64,000 nt of DNA from Hymenobacter properus. GTDB lineage: Bacteria > Bacteroidota > Bacteroidia > Cytophagales > Hymenobacteraceae. The stretch spans positions 62,001 through 126,000 of the forward strand of contig NZ_JADQDP010000006.1 in NCBI RefSeq assembly GCF_015694735.1, given 5' to 3'. Below, in pieces: positions 26,153-35,635 of the stretch. The notes beneath the pieces were generated by a model, which did no database searches, had not been told where the DNA came from, and saw only the letters and a list, made by a program, of their open reading frames with translations. The position numbers and the translations under genes are program-made. Positions within the stretch are counted from its first letter, which is position 1. Every line of letters starts with the position of its first letter.

Positions 26153-26776
26153 TTAAGTCAAAGCATACAGCAGAATATTCACCCCAAACTTGGTGTTGTC
26201 TTCGGCCAGGAAGCGCTTGTTGCGGAAGTCGTAGTCCCACTCGCAGCCGTAGTCTTTGTTGGAATACAGCACCCCGATGCGGCCTTTGATTTCAATGGCT
26301 TTCAAGTAGTCGTGCACCAAGTCGTCGCCCCAGCCGTTGAGTTCGAAGCCGGTGTTGGGCGGGCCGTCTTTGAAGGTGAAAAATTGGGAGTAGATGGGGT
26401 GGGTTTTGGGGATTTTCTTCAGCGCCCCGGTGCCGAAGCACTGGCGCATCTGCTCTTCGAATGAGCGGGCAAACAGGCCATCGATGTCGTGGTTGCAGTC
26501 GTCGACAAACACGAAGCCGCCGTTGCGCACGTACTGGGTAAAATTCTGCTTCTCAGCGCTGGAGAACTGCACCAGCCGGTGCCCACTGAGGTAACAGAAA
26601 GGGTAGTTGAACAGCTCCGGGCTATCCAGCGCCACTACTTTTTCTTTGGGGTCGACGGGCACTTTGGTGTATTGCACCAGCGAATGCAGCAGGTTGGCGG
26701 GCATGCGCTCGTCCACCGCGTCCCAGTCGCCGGAGTGGTATTTCAGGCGCACGAAGGTGAAAGGGGCAGCGGGCAC
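26153..26776 (-). CDS. DUF4159 domain protein
   Basis: A 207-residue protein matching DUF4159: FVRLKYHSGDWDAVDERMPANLL at the start, FCYLSGHRLVQFS, then GGFVFVDDCNHDIDGLF and a glutamine amidotransferase-like core, ending FLAEDNTKFGVNILLYALT. DUF4159 genes commonly accompany MoxR/BatA clusters in Bacteroidota and Proteobacteria. The start is GTG: reading upstream in frame there is no ATG before a stop (TAA at 26875-26873), only a hydrophobic stretch that could be a decayed signal sequence. It is the first gene of the operon and diverges from the PorT-type gene. Confidence 0.85.
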   Translation of the reverse strand: MPAAPFTFVRLKYHSGDWDAVDERMPANLLHSLVQYTKVPVDPKEKVVALDSPELFNYPFCYLSGHRLVQFSSAEKQNFTQYVRNGGFVFVDDCNHDIDGLFARSFEEQMRQCFGTGALKKIPKTHPIYSQFFTFKDGPPNTGFELNGWGDDLVHDYLKAIEIKGRIGVLYSNKDYGCEWDYDFRNKRFLAEDNTKFGVNILLYALT

Positions 26777-27037
26777 GATAGGGAAGGAGAGGGACGTAAA
26801 AAACGAAGAAAATAAACCAGGCGTCCGGGCAATAGTCGCACTGAAAATAATGGCGTTGCTTTCGGCGTTGGTTTAGCGGTGAAAAAGGTGGTCAAATACA
26901 GCGCCCGAATCCACAACCTTTTGCCGAATGCCCGCGGTATGCAAACCAAACCAACACAGCGGCTTGCTGCCGAAGCTACGGCCGAAGCTGCAAAAGTTTT
27001 TAATCTATTTCCATCACCCTATTCCTATTTGTTTGCT

Positions 27038-27667
27038 ATGAAAAAGCTGCTGCTTATTACTCTCCTGAGTTTGTTTTTACTGCCGCTGGCACATGCCCAA
27101 TTCGGCATCAAAGGCGGCCTGAACGTGGCCGAGCTGACGGGCCGCGACGGGGAAACATCTTCTTATAAGCCCTTCTACCACGTTGGCATTTTCTACCAGG
27201 CCAACCTACTGGGGCCGCTGTCCATTCAGCCGGAGGTGCAGTACTCGCTGCAAGGCGGCAACCTGAAATCGGCTTATACCGACTACGACAGCCAGCTGCA
27301 CTACCTCACCGTGCCCATCTTGGCCAAGCTCACCGTGGGGCCGGTGTTCGTGGAGGCCGGCCCGCAGTTCGGTGTGCTGCTCAGCGCCAACCAGAAAGGC
27401 AACCTGCAGGTAGGCTTCACGCCCGATGGCCAGCCTGCCTACGGCAACCAGTCGCGCCCGGCCACCAGCGAGTTCAAGCGTGGCGACTTCAGCGTGGTGG
27501 GCGGCGTGGGCCTCAAGCTGGGCAGCAGCTTCTCGCTCGGCGGCCGCCTGGTGGCTGGCCTCAACGACATCAACGACGCCAAGAACCTGAGCGGCATCAA
27601 CGACCCGCGGCTGCAAAATCGGGTGTTTCAGGTGTACGCGGCGCTACAGTTTGGAGGCAAGGAGTAG
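27038..27667 (+). CDS. PorT-family outer-membrane beta-barrel protein
   Basis: A 209-residue protein with a standard signal peptide (MKKLLLITLLSLFLLPLAHA|Q). The mature part begins FGIKGGLNVAEL, the typical first strand of PorT-type 8-strand barrels, and shows alternating hydrophobic/aromatic strands (LSIQPEVQYSLQGG, YLTVPILAKLTVG, VFVEAGPQFGVLLSA) and a final strand VFQVYAALQFG. Such barrels sit in the outer membrane; individual functions are mostly unknown. The ATG follows an AT-rich promoter region; the longer in-frame GTG start has no signal peptide. Confidence 0.88.
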   Translation: MKKLLLITLLSLFLLPLAHAQFGIKGGLNVAELTGRDGETSSYKPFYHVGIFYQANLLGPLSIQPEVQYSLQGGNLKSAYTDYDSQLHYLTVPILAKLTVGPVFVEAGPQFGVLLSANQKGNLQVGFTPDGQPAYGNQSRPATSEFKRGDFSVVGGVGLKLGSSFSLGGRLVAGLNDINDAKNLSGINDPRLQNRVFQVYAALQFGGKE

Positions 27668-27685
27668 GGCCTAAAACAATCATTG

Positions 27686-27780
27686 AACGTCATGCTGAGC
27701 GCAGCCGAAGCATCTCTACCGCGCAAGTAATTTATTTACTATTGCAGTAGAGATGCTTCGGCTGCGCTCAGCATGACGTT
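27686..27780. repeat. Palindromic repeat, family A (CATCTCTACCGC subtype)
   Basis: Nearly perfect arms of about 37 bp, AACGTCATGCTGAGCGCAGC... and ...GCTGCGCTCAGCATGACGTT, around AATTTATTTACT. It separates the convergent barrel gene and TldE copy 1. Confidence 0.92.
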
Positions 27781-27795
27781 CTTCTGCTTTCGACT

Positions 27796-29121
27796 TTAAA
27801 TCGCATCCGATAGGCTGGTGAACGTGAAGTCCCGGATTTTCAGCGGCGGAATCAGGCAGCCGGCCAGGCGCTGGGGCCGGCCAATGGCCTCGATGTTGTT
27901 GAGCATGATGATGGGGCTTTCGTTGAAGCGCAGGTTTTTGATGGGAAACTTAATCTGCCCGTTCTCGATGTAGAACGTCCCGTCCCGCGTGAGGCCGGTG
28001 AAGAGCAGCGTCTGCGGGTCGACTTCGCGGATGTACCACAGGCGCGTGACCAGAATGCCTTTGGCTGTGCCCTTGATGAGTTCGGCGGTGCTTTGCGTGC
28101 CGCCGGCCATGATGAAGCCGTTGGGGTAAGCCGTGGCCGGCACCTTGTTTTTCTCGGCCCAGAAGCGGCTGTAAAACAAGTTCTTCACCACGCCTTTCTC
28201 TACCCAGGTCTGGCGCTTGGTGGGCAGGCCGTCGCCGTCGAAAGCATTGCCCGGCACCTCCGGGTTCATGGGGTCGGAGTAGATGGTGATGCGCTCATCA
28301 AACAGCTTTTCGCCCTTGCGATTGCCGCCGCCTTTCTTGCTCAGGAAGCTGCGGCCCTCGTCGGCCTCGCGGGCCCCCATGCCAAATACCAGCCCGCCCA
28401 GCAAGGACAGGTCGTCGCCCGCCATCAGGGCGGCGGGCTCCAGAATCACGGTGTATTTGCCGGGTTCGATGGCTCGGGCGTTGACCGAACTCAGGGCTTT
28501 GTCGACGGCGCGCTGGGTGAGGCCCTTGGCGTTGAGCTTGGCGGGGTCCGTCGCGTCGGCAATGGCGTAGCCCGAGCCGCGCCCGTCGGCCGTGCGCACC
28601 GTCACCGAAAAGTCAGTGTTGGTGGACTGCTGGTAGGCTTCCAGGCCTTTGGAGTTGCGCTTGGCCACGAAGCTGGTACCACCATCGAGGAAGCCAGCGG
28701 CGGTGAGGTTTTTGGCGGCGCACAGGTTCATGCTGTCGGCCGCGGCCTGGGCGCGGGTGGCGGCCGTGAGCTGCGTGGTGGCCGTTGAGGGCGGGTTCAA
28801 ATAGGTTTGCGGCCCAAGCATGGGCACATACTCGGGGCTTTCGGGCGCGAGGCGGGCAATTTCTTCGGCCCGCTGGACGCAACGCTTCAGAGTGGCGTCG
28901 TCAAACTCGTTGCAAGTGGCAATGCCGCTGCGCTTTCCGAAGCGGCTTTCCACGGCCAGCGACACGGAATCTTGGGCGCCGGCCGTGCTCACGCTGTTGC
29001 GAGCGTAGCGAATGTTGCCGGTGGTGCGCCCGCGCAGGGAGGCTTCGCACTCGTCGGCGGTGCTGTAGGTGAGTACCTTTTTTAGAAGGGCCTGAGCGTC
29101 TTCTTTAGAGAGAATGGCCAT
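27796..29121 (-). CDS. TldE/PmbA-like protein, copy 1
   Basis: A 441-residue member of the TldD/PmbA family lacking the HExxxH zinc motif, so it is the TldE-type, non-catalytic half of a heterodimeric metalloprotease. Recognisable blocks: SVSLAVESRFGKRSGIATCNEFDD (split), EEIARLAPESPEY, YTVILEPAAL, and the C-terminal GLTRDGTFYIENGQIKFPIKN plus NNIEAIG. No signal peptide. It starts 31 bp after the stop of TldD copy 1, the only pair in the cluster without a palindrome between its two genes. Copies 2 and 3 are closer to each other than to this one. Known TldD/E pairs process peptides such as microcin B17 and CcdA; the client here is unknown. Confidence 0.92.
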   Translation of the reverse strand: MAILSKEDAQALLKKVLTYSTADECEASLRGRTTGNIRYARNSVSTAGAQDSVSLAVESRFGKRSGIATCNEFDDATLKRCVQRAEEIARLAPESPEYVPMLGPQTYLNPPSTATTQLTAATRAQAAADSMNLCAAKNLTAAGFLDGGTSFVAKRNSKGLEAYQQSTNTDFSVTVRTADGRGSGYAIADATDPAKLNAKGLTQRAVDKALSSVNARAIEPGKYTVILEPAALMAGDDLSLLGGLVFGMGAREADEGRSFLSKKGGGNRKGEKLFDERITIYSDPMNPEVPGNAFDGDGLPTKRQTWVEKGVVKNLFYSRFWAEKNKVPATAYPNGFIMAGGTQSTAELIKGTAKGILVTRLWYIREVDPQTLLFTGLTRDGTFYIENGQIKFPIKNLRFNESPIIMLNNIEAIGRPQRLAGCLIPPLKIRDFTFTSLSDAI

Positions 29122-29152
29122 GATGAATTTGCAGAAGTAGGGGTGAGGGAGG

Positions 29153-30802
29153 CTAAACTTTGCGCGCCGTATTGATGACGTTCACGCCGTTGAAGCGCGT
29201 GGTGGCCGAGCCGTGGCTGACCGACGACGACTGCATGGGCTGGCCTTTGCCGTCGAAGAAGGTGCCGAACAAGCGGTAGTCCGACGCGTCGCATGAGCCC
29301 GCGCAGGCCCCCCAGAATTCCTGGGTGTTCGACTGATACGCCACGTCTTCCAGCGGCTCGGTGATTTTGCCTTTCTCGATGGCGAAAAACAGCTGGCCGC
29401 CAAACTGGAAGTTGTAGCGCTGCTGGTCGATGCTGAACGAGCCGGCGCCGGCTATGTAAATGCCCTTGTCCACGCCTTTCACCATCTCGTCGGGGCTCAT
29501 TTTGGCGGTGCCGGGGCGCAAACTCACGTTGGGCATGCGCTGGAACTGCACGTCCTCCCAGCTTTGCGCGTAGGCGCAGCCGTCCGATTCCTTTTGGCCC
29601 ACGATGTGCGCCTGGTCCCTGATTTTCTGGTAGTTCACCAGCTTGCCTTCCTTGATAATATCCCACTCGCGGGTTTTCACGCCCTCGTCGTCGTAGCCCA
29701 CCGTGCCCACCGCACCGGGCTGTAGCTTATCGGCCACGATGTTCACCGCCTTCGAGCCGTAGGGCAGGTTCTTCGCCTTCCATTCCAGGGTAGCAAAGCT
29801 GGTGCCGGCAAAGTTGGCCTCGTAGCCCAGCACGCGGTCGAGCTCGGTGGGGTGGCCCACGCTCTCGTGGATTGTCAGGCCCAGATGGCCGGGGTCGAGC
29901 ACGAGGTCGTACTTGCCGGGCGTGACGGATTTCATGCTGAGCTTGGCTTTGGCCTGCTTGCCGGCCAGCGCGGCATCGGCCAGCAGGTCATAGCGCAGCT
30001 TGTAGCCCACGGTGTCGGTACCCTGCGGGCCGCGCACCTGCTCGGCCGCGCTGGGCGTGAGGTACTCGTAGCCCATGCCCACCGGCGCGCTCAGCGACTC
30101 GCGCGAGCGGAACTTGCCGCTCTTGGTGTCCACCGCCGTGGCGTTGAAGGTGGGCCAGAGCCGGTGAATGTCCTGGTCGATGTAAGAGCCGTCGGTGCTG
30201 GCAAAGTACTTCTGCTCATTCACCTGGAACAAGCCCGAGTTGATGTAATTGGCCCCGGCATCGAGCGCGGCGGCGTTAGCGGCCAGCAGCAACTCTACCT
30301 TCTGCTTGATGGGCACCTCGAAAGCACTCTGCTGGATGGGCGTTTTCCAGCTCACTTCGCCGTAGCCCTGCTGGGCGGCCAGCTGCACGGGCTCCTTCAG
30401 CACCAGCTTGTTGGCTTTGGCAATGTTGGCGGCCTCGCGGGCTGTAGCGGCCAGGCTGGCTTCCGTCACCACGCTGGTAGAGGCAAAACCCCAGCACCCA
30501 TTCACGAGCACCCTGATGCCCACGCCGTAGCTCTCGGTGCTCACAATGTTCTCCACCTGCTTCTCGCGCGTGAACACGTACTGGTTGAGCGAGCGGCCAA
30601 TGCGCACGTCGGCGTAGCTGGCGCCGGCGGCCTTGGCGGCGTTCAGGGCCGCATCGGCCAGGCGCTTTTTCACGATGACGTCGGCGCCCGGTTCCAGCAG
30701 GCGGGCAGGGTCGACGGGGGTGTGGCCGAAGCCCGGCAGGCTCGGCAAAAACAGGGCCCCGGTGGCCAGGCCGGTGAGGCCCACAAAGTCACGTCTTTTC
30801 AT
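29153..30802 (-). CDS. TldD-like metalloprotease with Tat signal, copy 1
   Basis: A 549-residue TldD-type subunit. The zinc site HESVGH (His312, Glu313, His317) is intact, and a conserved pair ACAGSCD (Cys500, Cys504) lies where TldD supplies its third ligand. The N-terminus MKRRDFVGLTGLATGALFLP carries a twin-arginine motif (RRDFVG) and a moderately hydrophobic stretch, unlike cytoplasmic E. coli TldD, suggesting export by the Tat system. Its partner TldE gene follows by 31 bp. Other family motifs: GYEYLTP, GSYIDQDIHR, QRMPNVSLRPG. Confidence 0.92.
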   Translation of the reverse strand: MKRRDFVGLTGLATGALFLPSLPGFGHTPVDPARLLEPGADVIVKKRLADAALNAAKAAGASYADVRIGRSLNQYVFTREKQVENIVSTESYGVGIRVLVNGCWGFASTSVVTEASLAATAREAANIAKANKLVLKEPVQLAAQQGYGEVSWKTPIQQSAFEVPIKQKVELLLAANAAALDAGANYINSGLFQVNEQKYFASTDGSYIDQDIHRLWPTFNATAVDTKSGKFRSRESLSAPVGMGYEYLTPSAAEQVRGPQGTDTVGYKLRYDLLADAALAGKQAKAKLSMKSVTPGKYDLVLDPGHLGLTIHESVGHPTELDRVLGYEANFAGTSFATLEWKAKNLPYGSKAVNIVADKLQPGAVGTVGYDDEGVKTREWDIIKEGKLVNYQKIRDQAHIVGQKESDGCAYAQSWEDVQFQRMPNVSLRPGTAKMSPDEMVKGVDKGIYIAGAGSFSIDQQRYNFQFGGQLFFAIEKGKITEPLEDVAYQSNTQEFWGACAGSCDASDYRLFGTFFDGKGQPMQSSSVSHGSATTRFNGVNVINTARKV

Positions 30803-30854
30803 AAGGTTGCAGAAGGGTAAAAGGTGTTGGAATAATTAAATGTAGGAATAAAAG

Positions 30855-30950
30855 AACGTCATGCTGAGCGCAGTCGAAGCATCTCTACCGCGTAACTAAT
30901 AACATTTAGTATTGCGGTAGAGATGCTTCGACTGCGTTCAGCATGACGTT
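30855..30950. repeat. Palindromic repeat, family A (between tld pairs 1 and 2)
   Basis: AACGTCATGCTGAGCGCAGTCG... with matched right arm; the CAGTCG change is answered by CGACTG on the other side. Centre TAATAACATTTAGTATT. Confidence 0.92.
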
Positions 30951-30976
30951 CCGTTTTCCTTCAGTCTGAAATGGGA

Positions 30977-32311
30977 TTACACCGCGTCGGAGAGGCTGGT
31001 GAAAGTGAAGTCCCGGATTTTGAGCGGCGGCACCAGGTTGCCGTTCAGGCGCACGGGCTTGCCGATGGCTTCCAGGTTGTTAAGCATGATGACCGGGCTT
31101 TCGTTGAAGCGGAAGTTTTTCACCGGAAACTTGATTTGCCCGTTTTCGATGTAAAAAGTCCCGTCCCGCGTGAGGCCGGTGAAGAGCAGCGTTTGTGGGT
31201 CGACGGGGCGGATGTACCACAGGCGTGTTACCAGAATGCCTTTGGCTGTACCCTTGATAAGGTCGGCCGTGGTTTGGGTGCCGCCTTCCATTATCCAGCC
31301 ATTGGGGCGGGGCAGGTCGGGAATGCCGGCCTTTTGGGCCCAGAAGCGGCTGGAATAAAGGTTCTTCACTACCCCCTTTTCAATCCAGGTGGTGCGCTGC
31401 TGCGGCCGGCCGTCGCCGCTGAACGTGACGTCGGCAATTTCTGGGTTTAGCGGGTCGGAGTAGATGGTAACCCGCTCATCGAACAGCTTTTCGCCCTTGC
31501 GGTTGCCACCGCCTTTCTTGCTCAGGAAGCTGCGGCCTTCGTCGGCGTTGCGGGCATCGAGCGAGCCCATAAGCGCGCCCAGCAGCGAGGTGTCCACGTT
31601 GGAAAGCAGCGCGTTGGGCTCCAGAATCACGGTGTATTTGCCTGGCTCAATGGCCCGCGCTTTCACCGACGACGCGGCTTTGTCGGCCGCAATTTTGGTG
31701 AAGCGGGCCGCGTCGAACTTGCTGGCGTCCACGTAGTCGCCCGAGGCGTAGCCCGAGCCCGTACCGTCGGGCGTGCGCACCGTAATTGAAAACGTAATGT
31801 TGCTGACCTGCTGGTAGGCTTCCAACCCCTTGGAGTTGCGCTTGGCGATGAAGCCATGCGAATCATCCAGGAAGGCCGCCGAGCTGAGCTTGCGTTGGTC
31901 GCACAGTGCCATGCTGGCCCCGATTTGGTTGGCCCGGTAATCGGGCGTGATGCCGGCCGTGGCCGCCACGTAGGAGCGGCTGCCGTCGAGGTACTGCTGG
32001 GGCCCGAGCAGCGGCATGTACTCCGGGCTTTCGGGCGCGAGGCGGGCAATTTCTTCGGCCCGCTGCACGCAGCGGCGGAGGGTGGCATCGTCGAACTCGT
32101 TGCAGGTAGCAGTGCCGGCGCGGCGGCCGAAGCGGCTTTCCACGGCCAGCGAGGTGTTGTCGTTGGCCCCGGCGGTGCTGATGGAATTGCGGGCCGAGCG
32201 CACGTTGCCGCCGGTGCTGCCGCTGAGGTTGGCCTCGCACTCGTCAGCCGTGCTAAAGCTGAGAACTTTCTTGAGTATGGTTTGGGCTTCGTCTTTGGAG
32301 AGAATGGCCAT
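30977..32311 (-). CDS. TldE/PmbA-like protein, copy 2
   Basis: A 444-residue TldE-type protein without HExxxH and without a signal peptide. The first 25 residues (MAILSKDEAQTILKKVLSFS...) are almost the same as copy 3, and the C-terminal half (GLTRDGTFYIENGQIKFPVKNF, NNLEAIGKPVRLNG) is nearly invariant across the three copies. Divergence is concentrated around residues 100-240. It is downstream of TldD copy 2, with a family A palindrome between them. Presumed dimer partner of TldD copy 2. Confidence 0.92.
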   Translation of the reverse strand: MAILSKDEAQTILKKVLSFSTADECEANLSGSTGGNVRSARNSISTAGANDNTSLAVESRFGRRAGTATCNEFDDATLRRCVQRAEEIARLAPESPEYMPLLGPQQYLDGSRSYVAATAGITPDYRANQIGASMALCDQRKLSSAAFLDDSHGFIAKRNSKGLEAYQQVSNITFSITVRTPDGTGSGYASGDYVDASKFDAARFTKIAADKAASSVKARAIEPGKYTVILEPNALLSNVDTSLLGALMGSLDARNADEGRSFLSKKGGGNRKGEKLFDERVTIYSDPLNPEIADVTFSGDGRPQQRTTWIEKGVVKNLYSSRFWAQKAGIPDLPRPNGWIMEGGTQTTADLIKGTAKGILVTRLWYIRPVDPQTLLFTGLTRDGTFYIENGQIKFPVKNFRFNESPVIMLNNLEAIGKPVRLNGNLVPPLKIRDFTFTSLSDAV

Positions 32312-32355
32312 GAGGAAGGGTTGAATTTTGATTGTTGAGGGCTGAATGATTCAGA

Positions 32356-32456
32356 AACGTCATACCGAGCGTAGCCGAGGCATCTCGCTCGCTTCGTTGC
32401 CATCGTCTTGATTATTGCCGCACACAAGATGCCTCGGCTACGCTCGGCATGACGTT
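32356..32456. repeat. Palindromic repeat, family A (within tld pair 2)
   Basis: Arms AACGTCATACCGAGCGTAGC... and GCTACGCTCGGCATGACGTT; the GTAGC/GCTAC change is compensated. Belongs to the GCCGAGG subtype. Confidence 0.9.
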
Positions 32457-32473
32457 CATACTAAGCCGTTCAA

Positions 32474-34123
32474 TTAGCCAATTTTCCGCGCCGTATTAAT
32501 CACGTTCACGCCGTTAAACCGCGTGGTGCTGCTGCCGTGGCTCACGGCCGAGCTTTGCGAGGGTTGGCCCTTGCCGTCGTTGAAGGCGCCGAAGAAGCGG
32601 AAGTCGCGCTCGTCGCAGGTGGCGGCGCAGGCGTTCCAGAATTCCTGGGTGTTGGCCTGGTAGGCCACGTCTTCCAGCATCTCGGTGATTTTGCCCTTTT
32701 CGATGGCGTAGAACACCTGCCCGCCAAACTGGAAGTTGTAGCGCTGCTGGTCAATGCTGAACGAGCCATTGCCGGCGATGTAAATGCCCTTGTCCACCCC
32801 GCGTACCAACTCATCCACGCTCAAAGGTGTCTTGCCGGGCTGCAGGCTCACGTTGGGCATGCGCTGGAACTGCACGTCCTGCCAGCTCTGCGAGTAGCAG
32901 CAGCCGTCCGATTCCTTCTGGCCCACCACGTGCGCCTGGTCGCGGATTTTCTCATAGTCCACCAGGCGGCCTTCTTTGATAAGGTCCCAGCGCTTGGTTT
33001 TCACGCCCTCGTCGTCGTAGCCCACCGCGCCCAGCGTGCCGGGAGTCACCTTGTCGGCCACAATATTCACCACTTTTGAGCCGTAGGGAATACCCTTGGC
33101 TTTCCACTCCAGCGTGGCGAAGGAGGTGCCGGCGTAGTTAGCCTCGTAGCCCAGCACGCGGTCCAGTTCCAAGGGGTGGCCCACGCTTTCGTGAATGGTC
33201 AGGCCCAGGTGGTGCGGGTCGAGCACCAGGTCGTACTTGCCGGGCACCACCGATTTGGCCGTCAGTTTCTGCTTCACCTGCTTGGCGGCGGCGGCCACGT
33301 CTTCCAGCATGTCGTAGCTGTTTTTGTAGCCGATGATGTCGGAGCCGGTCGGGCCGGCCACCTTGTCGGCCGCCTTGGGCGTGAGGTACTCGTAGCCCAT
33401 GCCCACCGGCGCGCTCAGCGCCTGCCGCGAGCGGAACTTGCCGCTGGCCCGGTCGATGGCCGTGACGCCAAACGAGGGATAAATCCGGTGAATGTCCTGG
33501 TCGATGTAGGAGCCGTCGGTGCTGGCGAAGTACTTCTGCTCATTTACCTGCGAGAGGATGGAATTCACAAACGACACGCCCAAATCCAGCGCCTTGGCGT
33601 TCACGCCCAGCAGCAAATCCACCTTGTCTTTGATGGGCACCTCAAAGGCGTTTTGCTGAATCGGAGCCTTCCAGCTCACCTCGCCATAGCCCTTTTGCGG
33701 GGCCAGCTGCACCTTTTCCTTCTGCACTTTAGAGTTGGCCTTGGCAATCTGCACGGCCAGCTGGGCGGCCTTGGCAATGCCTGCATCGGTCACGTTGTTG
33801 GTGCTGGCGAAGCCCCAGGTGCCGTTGGCAATCACGCGGATGCCGAAGCCGAAGCTCTCGGTGCTGCTGATGCCCTGCACCTGCTTTTCGCGGGTGAAGA
33901 TGCTCTGATTTAGGTAGCGGCCGATGCGCACGTCGGCGTAGCTGGCGCCAGCGCTTTTGGCGGCGTTCAGGCCCACGTCGGCCAGGCGTTTTTTCTGGGC
34001 CACGTCGAGGCCGGGCTCCAGCAGGCGCAATGGGTCGACGGCACTGCCGAGGCTGGGGAAGCTGGGAAGGAACAGGGCCCCGGTGGCCAGGCCAGTGAGG
34101 CCCACAAAGTCGCGTCTTTTCAT
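32474..34123 (-). CDS. TldD-like metalloprotease with Tat signal, copy 2
   Basis: A 549-residue TldD-type protease with HESVGHPLELDR (His311, Glu312, His316 by count), the conserved (N)ACAATCD cysteine pair near 500 and the twin-arginine N-terminus MKRRDFVGLTGLATGALFLP, identical over 20 residues to copy 1. Middle and C-terminal sequence is closest to copy 3 (e.g. KAQVKEKVQLAPQKGYGEVSW-type block). Ends with the motif VNVINTARKIG. Separated from its TldE partner by a family A palindrome. Confidence 0.92.
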   Translation of the reverse strand: MKRRDFVGLTGLATGALFLPSFPSLGSAVDPLRLLEPGLDVAQKKRLADVGLNAAKSAGASYADVRIGRYLNQSIFTREKQVQGISSTESFGFGIRVIANGTWGFASTNNVTDAGIAKAAQLAVQIAKANSKVQKEKVQLAPQKGYGEVSWKAPIQQNAFEVPIKDKVDLLLGVNAKALDLGVSFVNSILSQVNEQKYFASTDGSYIDQDIHRIYPSFGVTAIDRASGKFRSRQALSAPVGMGYEYLTPKAADKVAGPTGSDIIGYKNSYDMLEDVAAAAKQVKQKLTAKSVVPGKYDLVLDPHHLGLTIHESVGHPLELDRVLGYEANYAGTSFATLEWKAKGIPYGSKVVNIVADKVTPGTLGAVGYDDEGVKTKRWDLIKEGRLVDYEKIRDQAHVVGQKESDGCCYSQSWQDVQFQRMPNVSLQPGKTPLSVDELVRGVDKGIYIAGNGSFSIDQQRYNFQFGGQVFYAIEKGKITEMLEDVAYQANTQEFWNACAATCDERDFRFFGAFNDGKGQPSQSSAVSHGSSTTRFNGVNVINTARKIG

Positions 34124-34155
34124 GAAATCAGAAGGTCAGTTTGAACTGTTAAAAG

Positions 34156-34266
34156 AACGTCATGCAGCGCGCAGCGAAGCATCTCGCGTGCAGGGGTAAT
34201 TCAATTGTTGCAGACCAGTGAATAGTGGTGGCAAGCGAGATGCTTCGCTGCGCGCTGCATGACGTT
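34156..34266. repeat. Palindromic repeat, family A (CAGCGCGCAGCG subtype)
   Basis: Arms AACGTCATGCAGCGCGCAGCG... and CGCTGCGCGCTGCATGACGTT are exact complements over the first 33 bp. It ends 3 bp before the TldE copy 3 stop codon. CTGTTA occurs just outside both ends (34146-34151 and 34267-34272), possibly a short target duplication. Confidence 0.92.
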
Positions 34267-34269
34267 CTG

Positions 34270-35589
34270 TTACACCGCGTCGGAGAGGCTGGTGAAGGTG
34301 AAGTCCCGGATTTTGAGCGGCGGCACCAAGCTGCCGTTCAGGCGCACGGGCTTGCCCAGCGCCTCCAGGTTGTTGAGCATAATCACCGGGCTTTCGTTGA
34401 AGCGGAAGTTCTTCACCGGAAACTTGATTTGGCCGTTTTCGATGTAGAACGTCCCGTCGCGCGTCAGCCCCGTGTAAAGCAGCGTTTGCGGGTCGACGGC
34501 CCGAATGTAGTAGAGGCGCGTCACCAAAATACCCTTGGCCGTGCCCTTGATGAGGTCGGCGGTGCTTTGGGTGCCGCCCTGCATTATCCAGCCGCCGGGG
34601 GGCGGGATGTCGGGCGCGCCCGATTTCTGGGCCCAGTAGCGCGAGGTGTAGAGGTTTTTCACTACGCCCTTTTCCACCCAGGTCACTTTTTGCTGGGGGC
34701 GGCCGTCGGCGGCAAATGTCAGGTCGGGCACGTCGGGGTTGGTGGGGTCGGAGTAGATGGTCACCCGCTCGTCGAACACCTTCTCGCCCTTCTTATTACC
34801 GCCGCCCTTCTTGCTCAGGAAGCTGCGGCCTTCGTCGGCGTTGCGCACGTCCATGGCGCCCATCATGTTGTTGAGCAAATCGATGGCCGCGGCCGGCTCC
34901 AGAATCACGGTGTACTTGCCCGGCTCAATGGCCTTCGCGCCCACCGAGGACGTGGCCTTATCCGCTGCCACGCGCGTGAGCCGCGCTGCATCGAACTTCG
35001 CCAAATCGGTATAGTTGGCAATGGCGTAGCCCGAGCCGGTGCCGTCGGCCGTGCGCACGGTGATGGAAAAATCAAGGTTGCTCACCTGCTGGTATGCTTC
35101 CAGCCCCTTGGAATTACGCTTGGCCACAAACCCCGCCGAGTCGTTGAAGAAGCCGGCGGAACTGAGCTTCTTTTGCTCGCACAGCGCCATGCTGGCCCCG
35201 ATTTGCTCGGCCCGGTAGTCGGGCGTGATGGCGGCCGTACGTGCCGCAAACGAGGAAGGCGAGGCCAGGTAGCTCTGGGGGCCGAGCAAGGGCACGTACT
35301 CCGGGCTTTCGGGGGCAAGGCGGGCAATTTCCTCGGCCCGCTGCACGCAGCGCTTGAGGCTGGCGTCGTCGAACTCGTTGCAGGTGGCCGTGCCGCTGCG
35401 CTTGCCAAAGCGCGCCTGCACCGCCAATGACATATTCTCAACCGCCCCGGCGGTGCTAATGGTGTTGCGGGCCGAGCGCACGTTGCCGCCCGTGCTGCCA
35501 GTGAGGGTGGCCTCGCACTCATCAGCAGTGCTGAAGCTGAGGACCTTTTTCAGTATTGTCTGGGCTTCGTCTTTGGAGAGAATGGCCAT
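34270..35589 (-). CDS. TldE/PmbA-like protein, copy 3
   Basis: A 439-residue TldE-type protein, no zinc motif, no signal peptide. It matches copy 2 throughout, apart from a short deletion around the YTVILEPAAAIDLLNNMMG segment. Conserved C-terminal block GLTRDGTFYIENGQIKFPVKNF is retained. It follows TldD copy 3 across a family A palindrome and is presumed to form a heterodimer with it, though any TldD-TldE cross-pairing is possible given the similarity. Confidence 0.92.
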   Translation of the reverse strand: MAILSKDEAQTILKKVLSFSTADECEATLTGSTGGNVRSARNTISTAGAVENMSLAVQARFGKRSGTATCNEFDDASLKRCVQRAEEIARLAPESPEYVPLLGPQSYLASPSSFAARTAAITPDYRAEQIGASMALCEQKKLSSAGFFNDSAGFVAKRNSKGLEAYQQVSNLDFSITVRTADGTGSGYAIANYTDLAKFDAARLTRVAADKATSSVGAKAIEPGKYTVILEPAAAIDLLNNMMGAMDVRNADEGRSFLSKKGGGNKKGEKVFDERVTIYSDPTNPDVPDLTFAADGRPQQKVTWVEKGVVKNLYTSRYWAQKSGAPDIPPPGGWIMQGGTQSTADLIKGTAKGILVTRLYYIRAVDPQTLLYTGLTRDGTFYIENGQIKFPVKNFRFNESPVIMLNNLEALGKPVRLNGSLVPPLKIRDFTFTSLSDAV

Positions 35590-35635
35590 GATTTATCTAA
35601 TGTGGAGAGTGCTTAATGATTTCGAAACGTCATGC

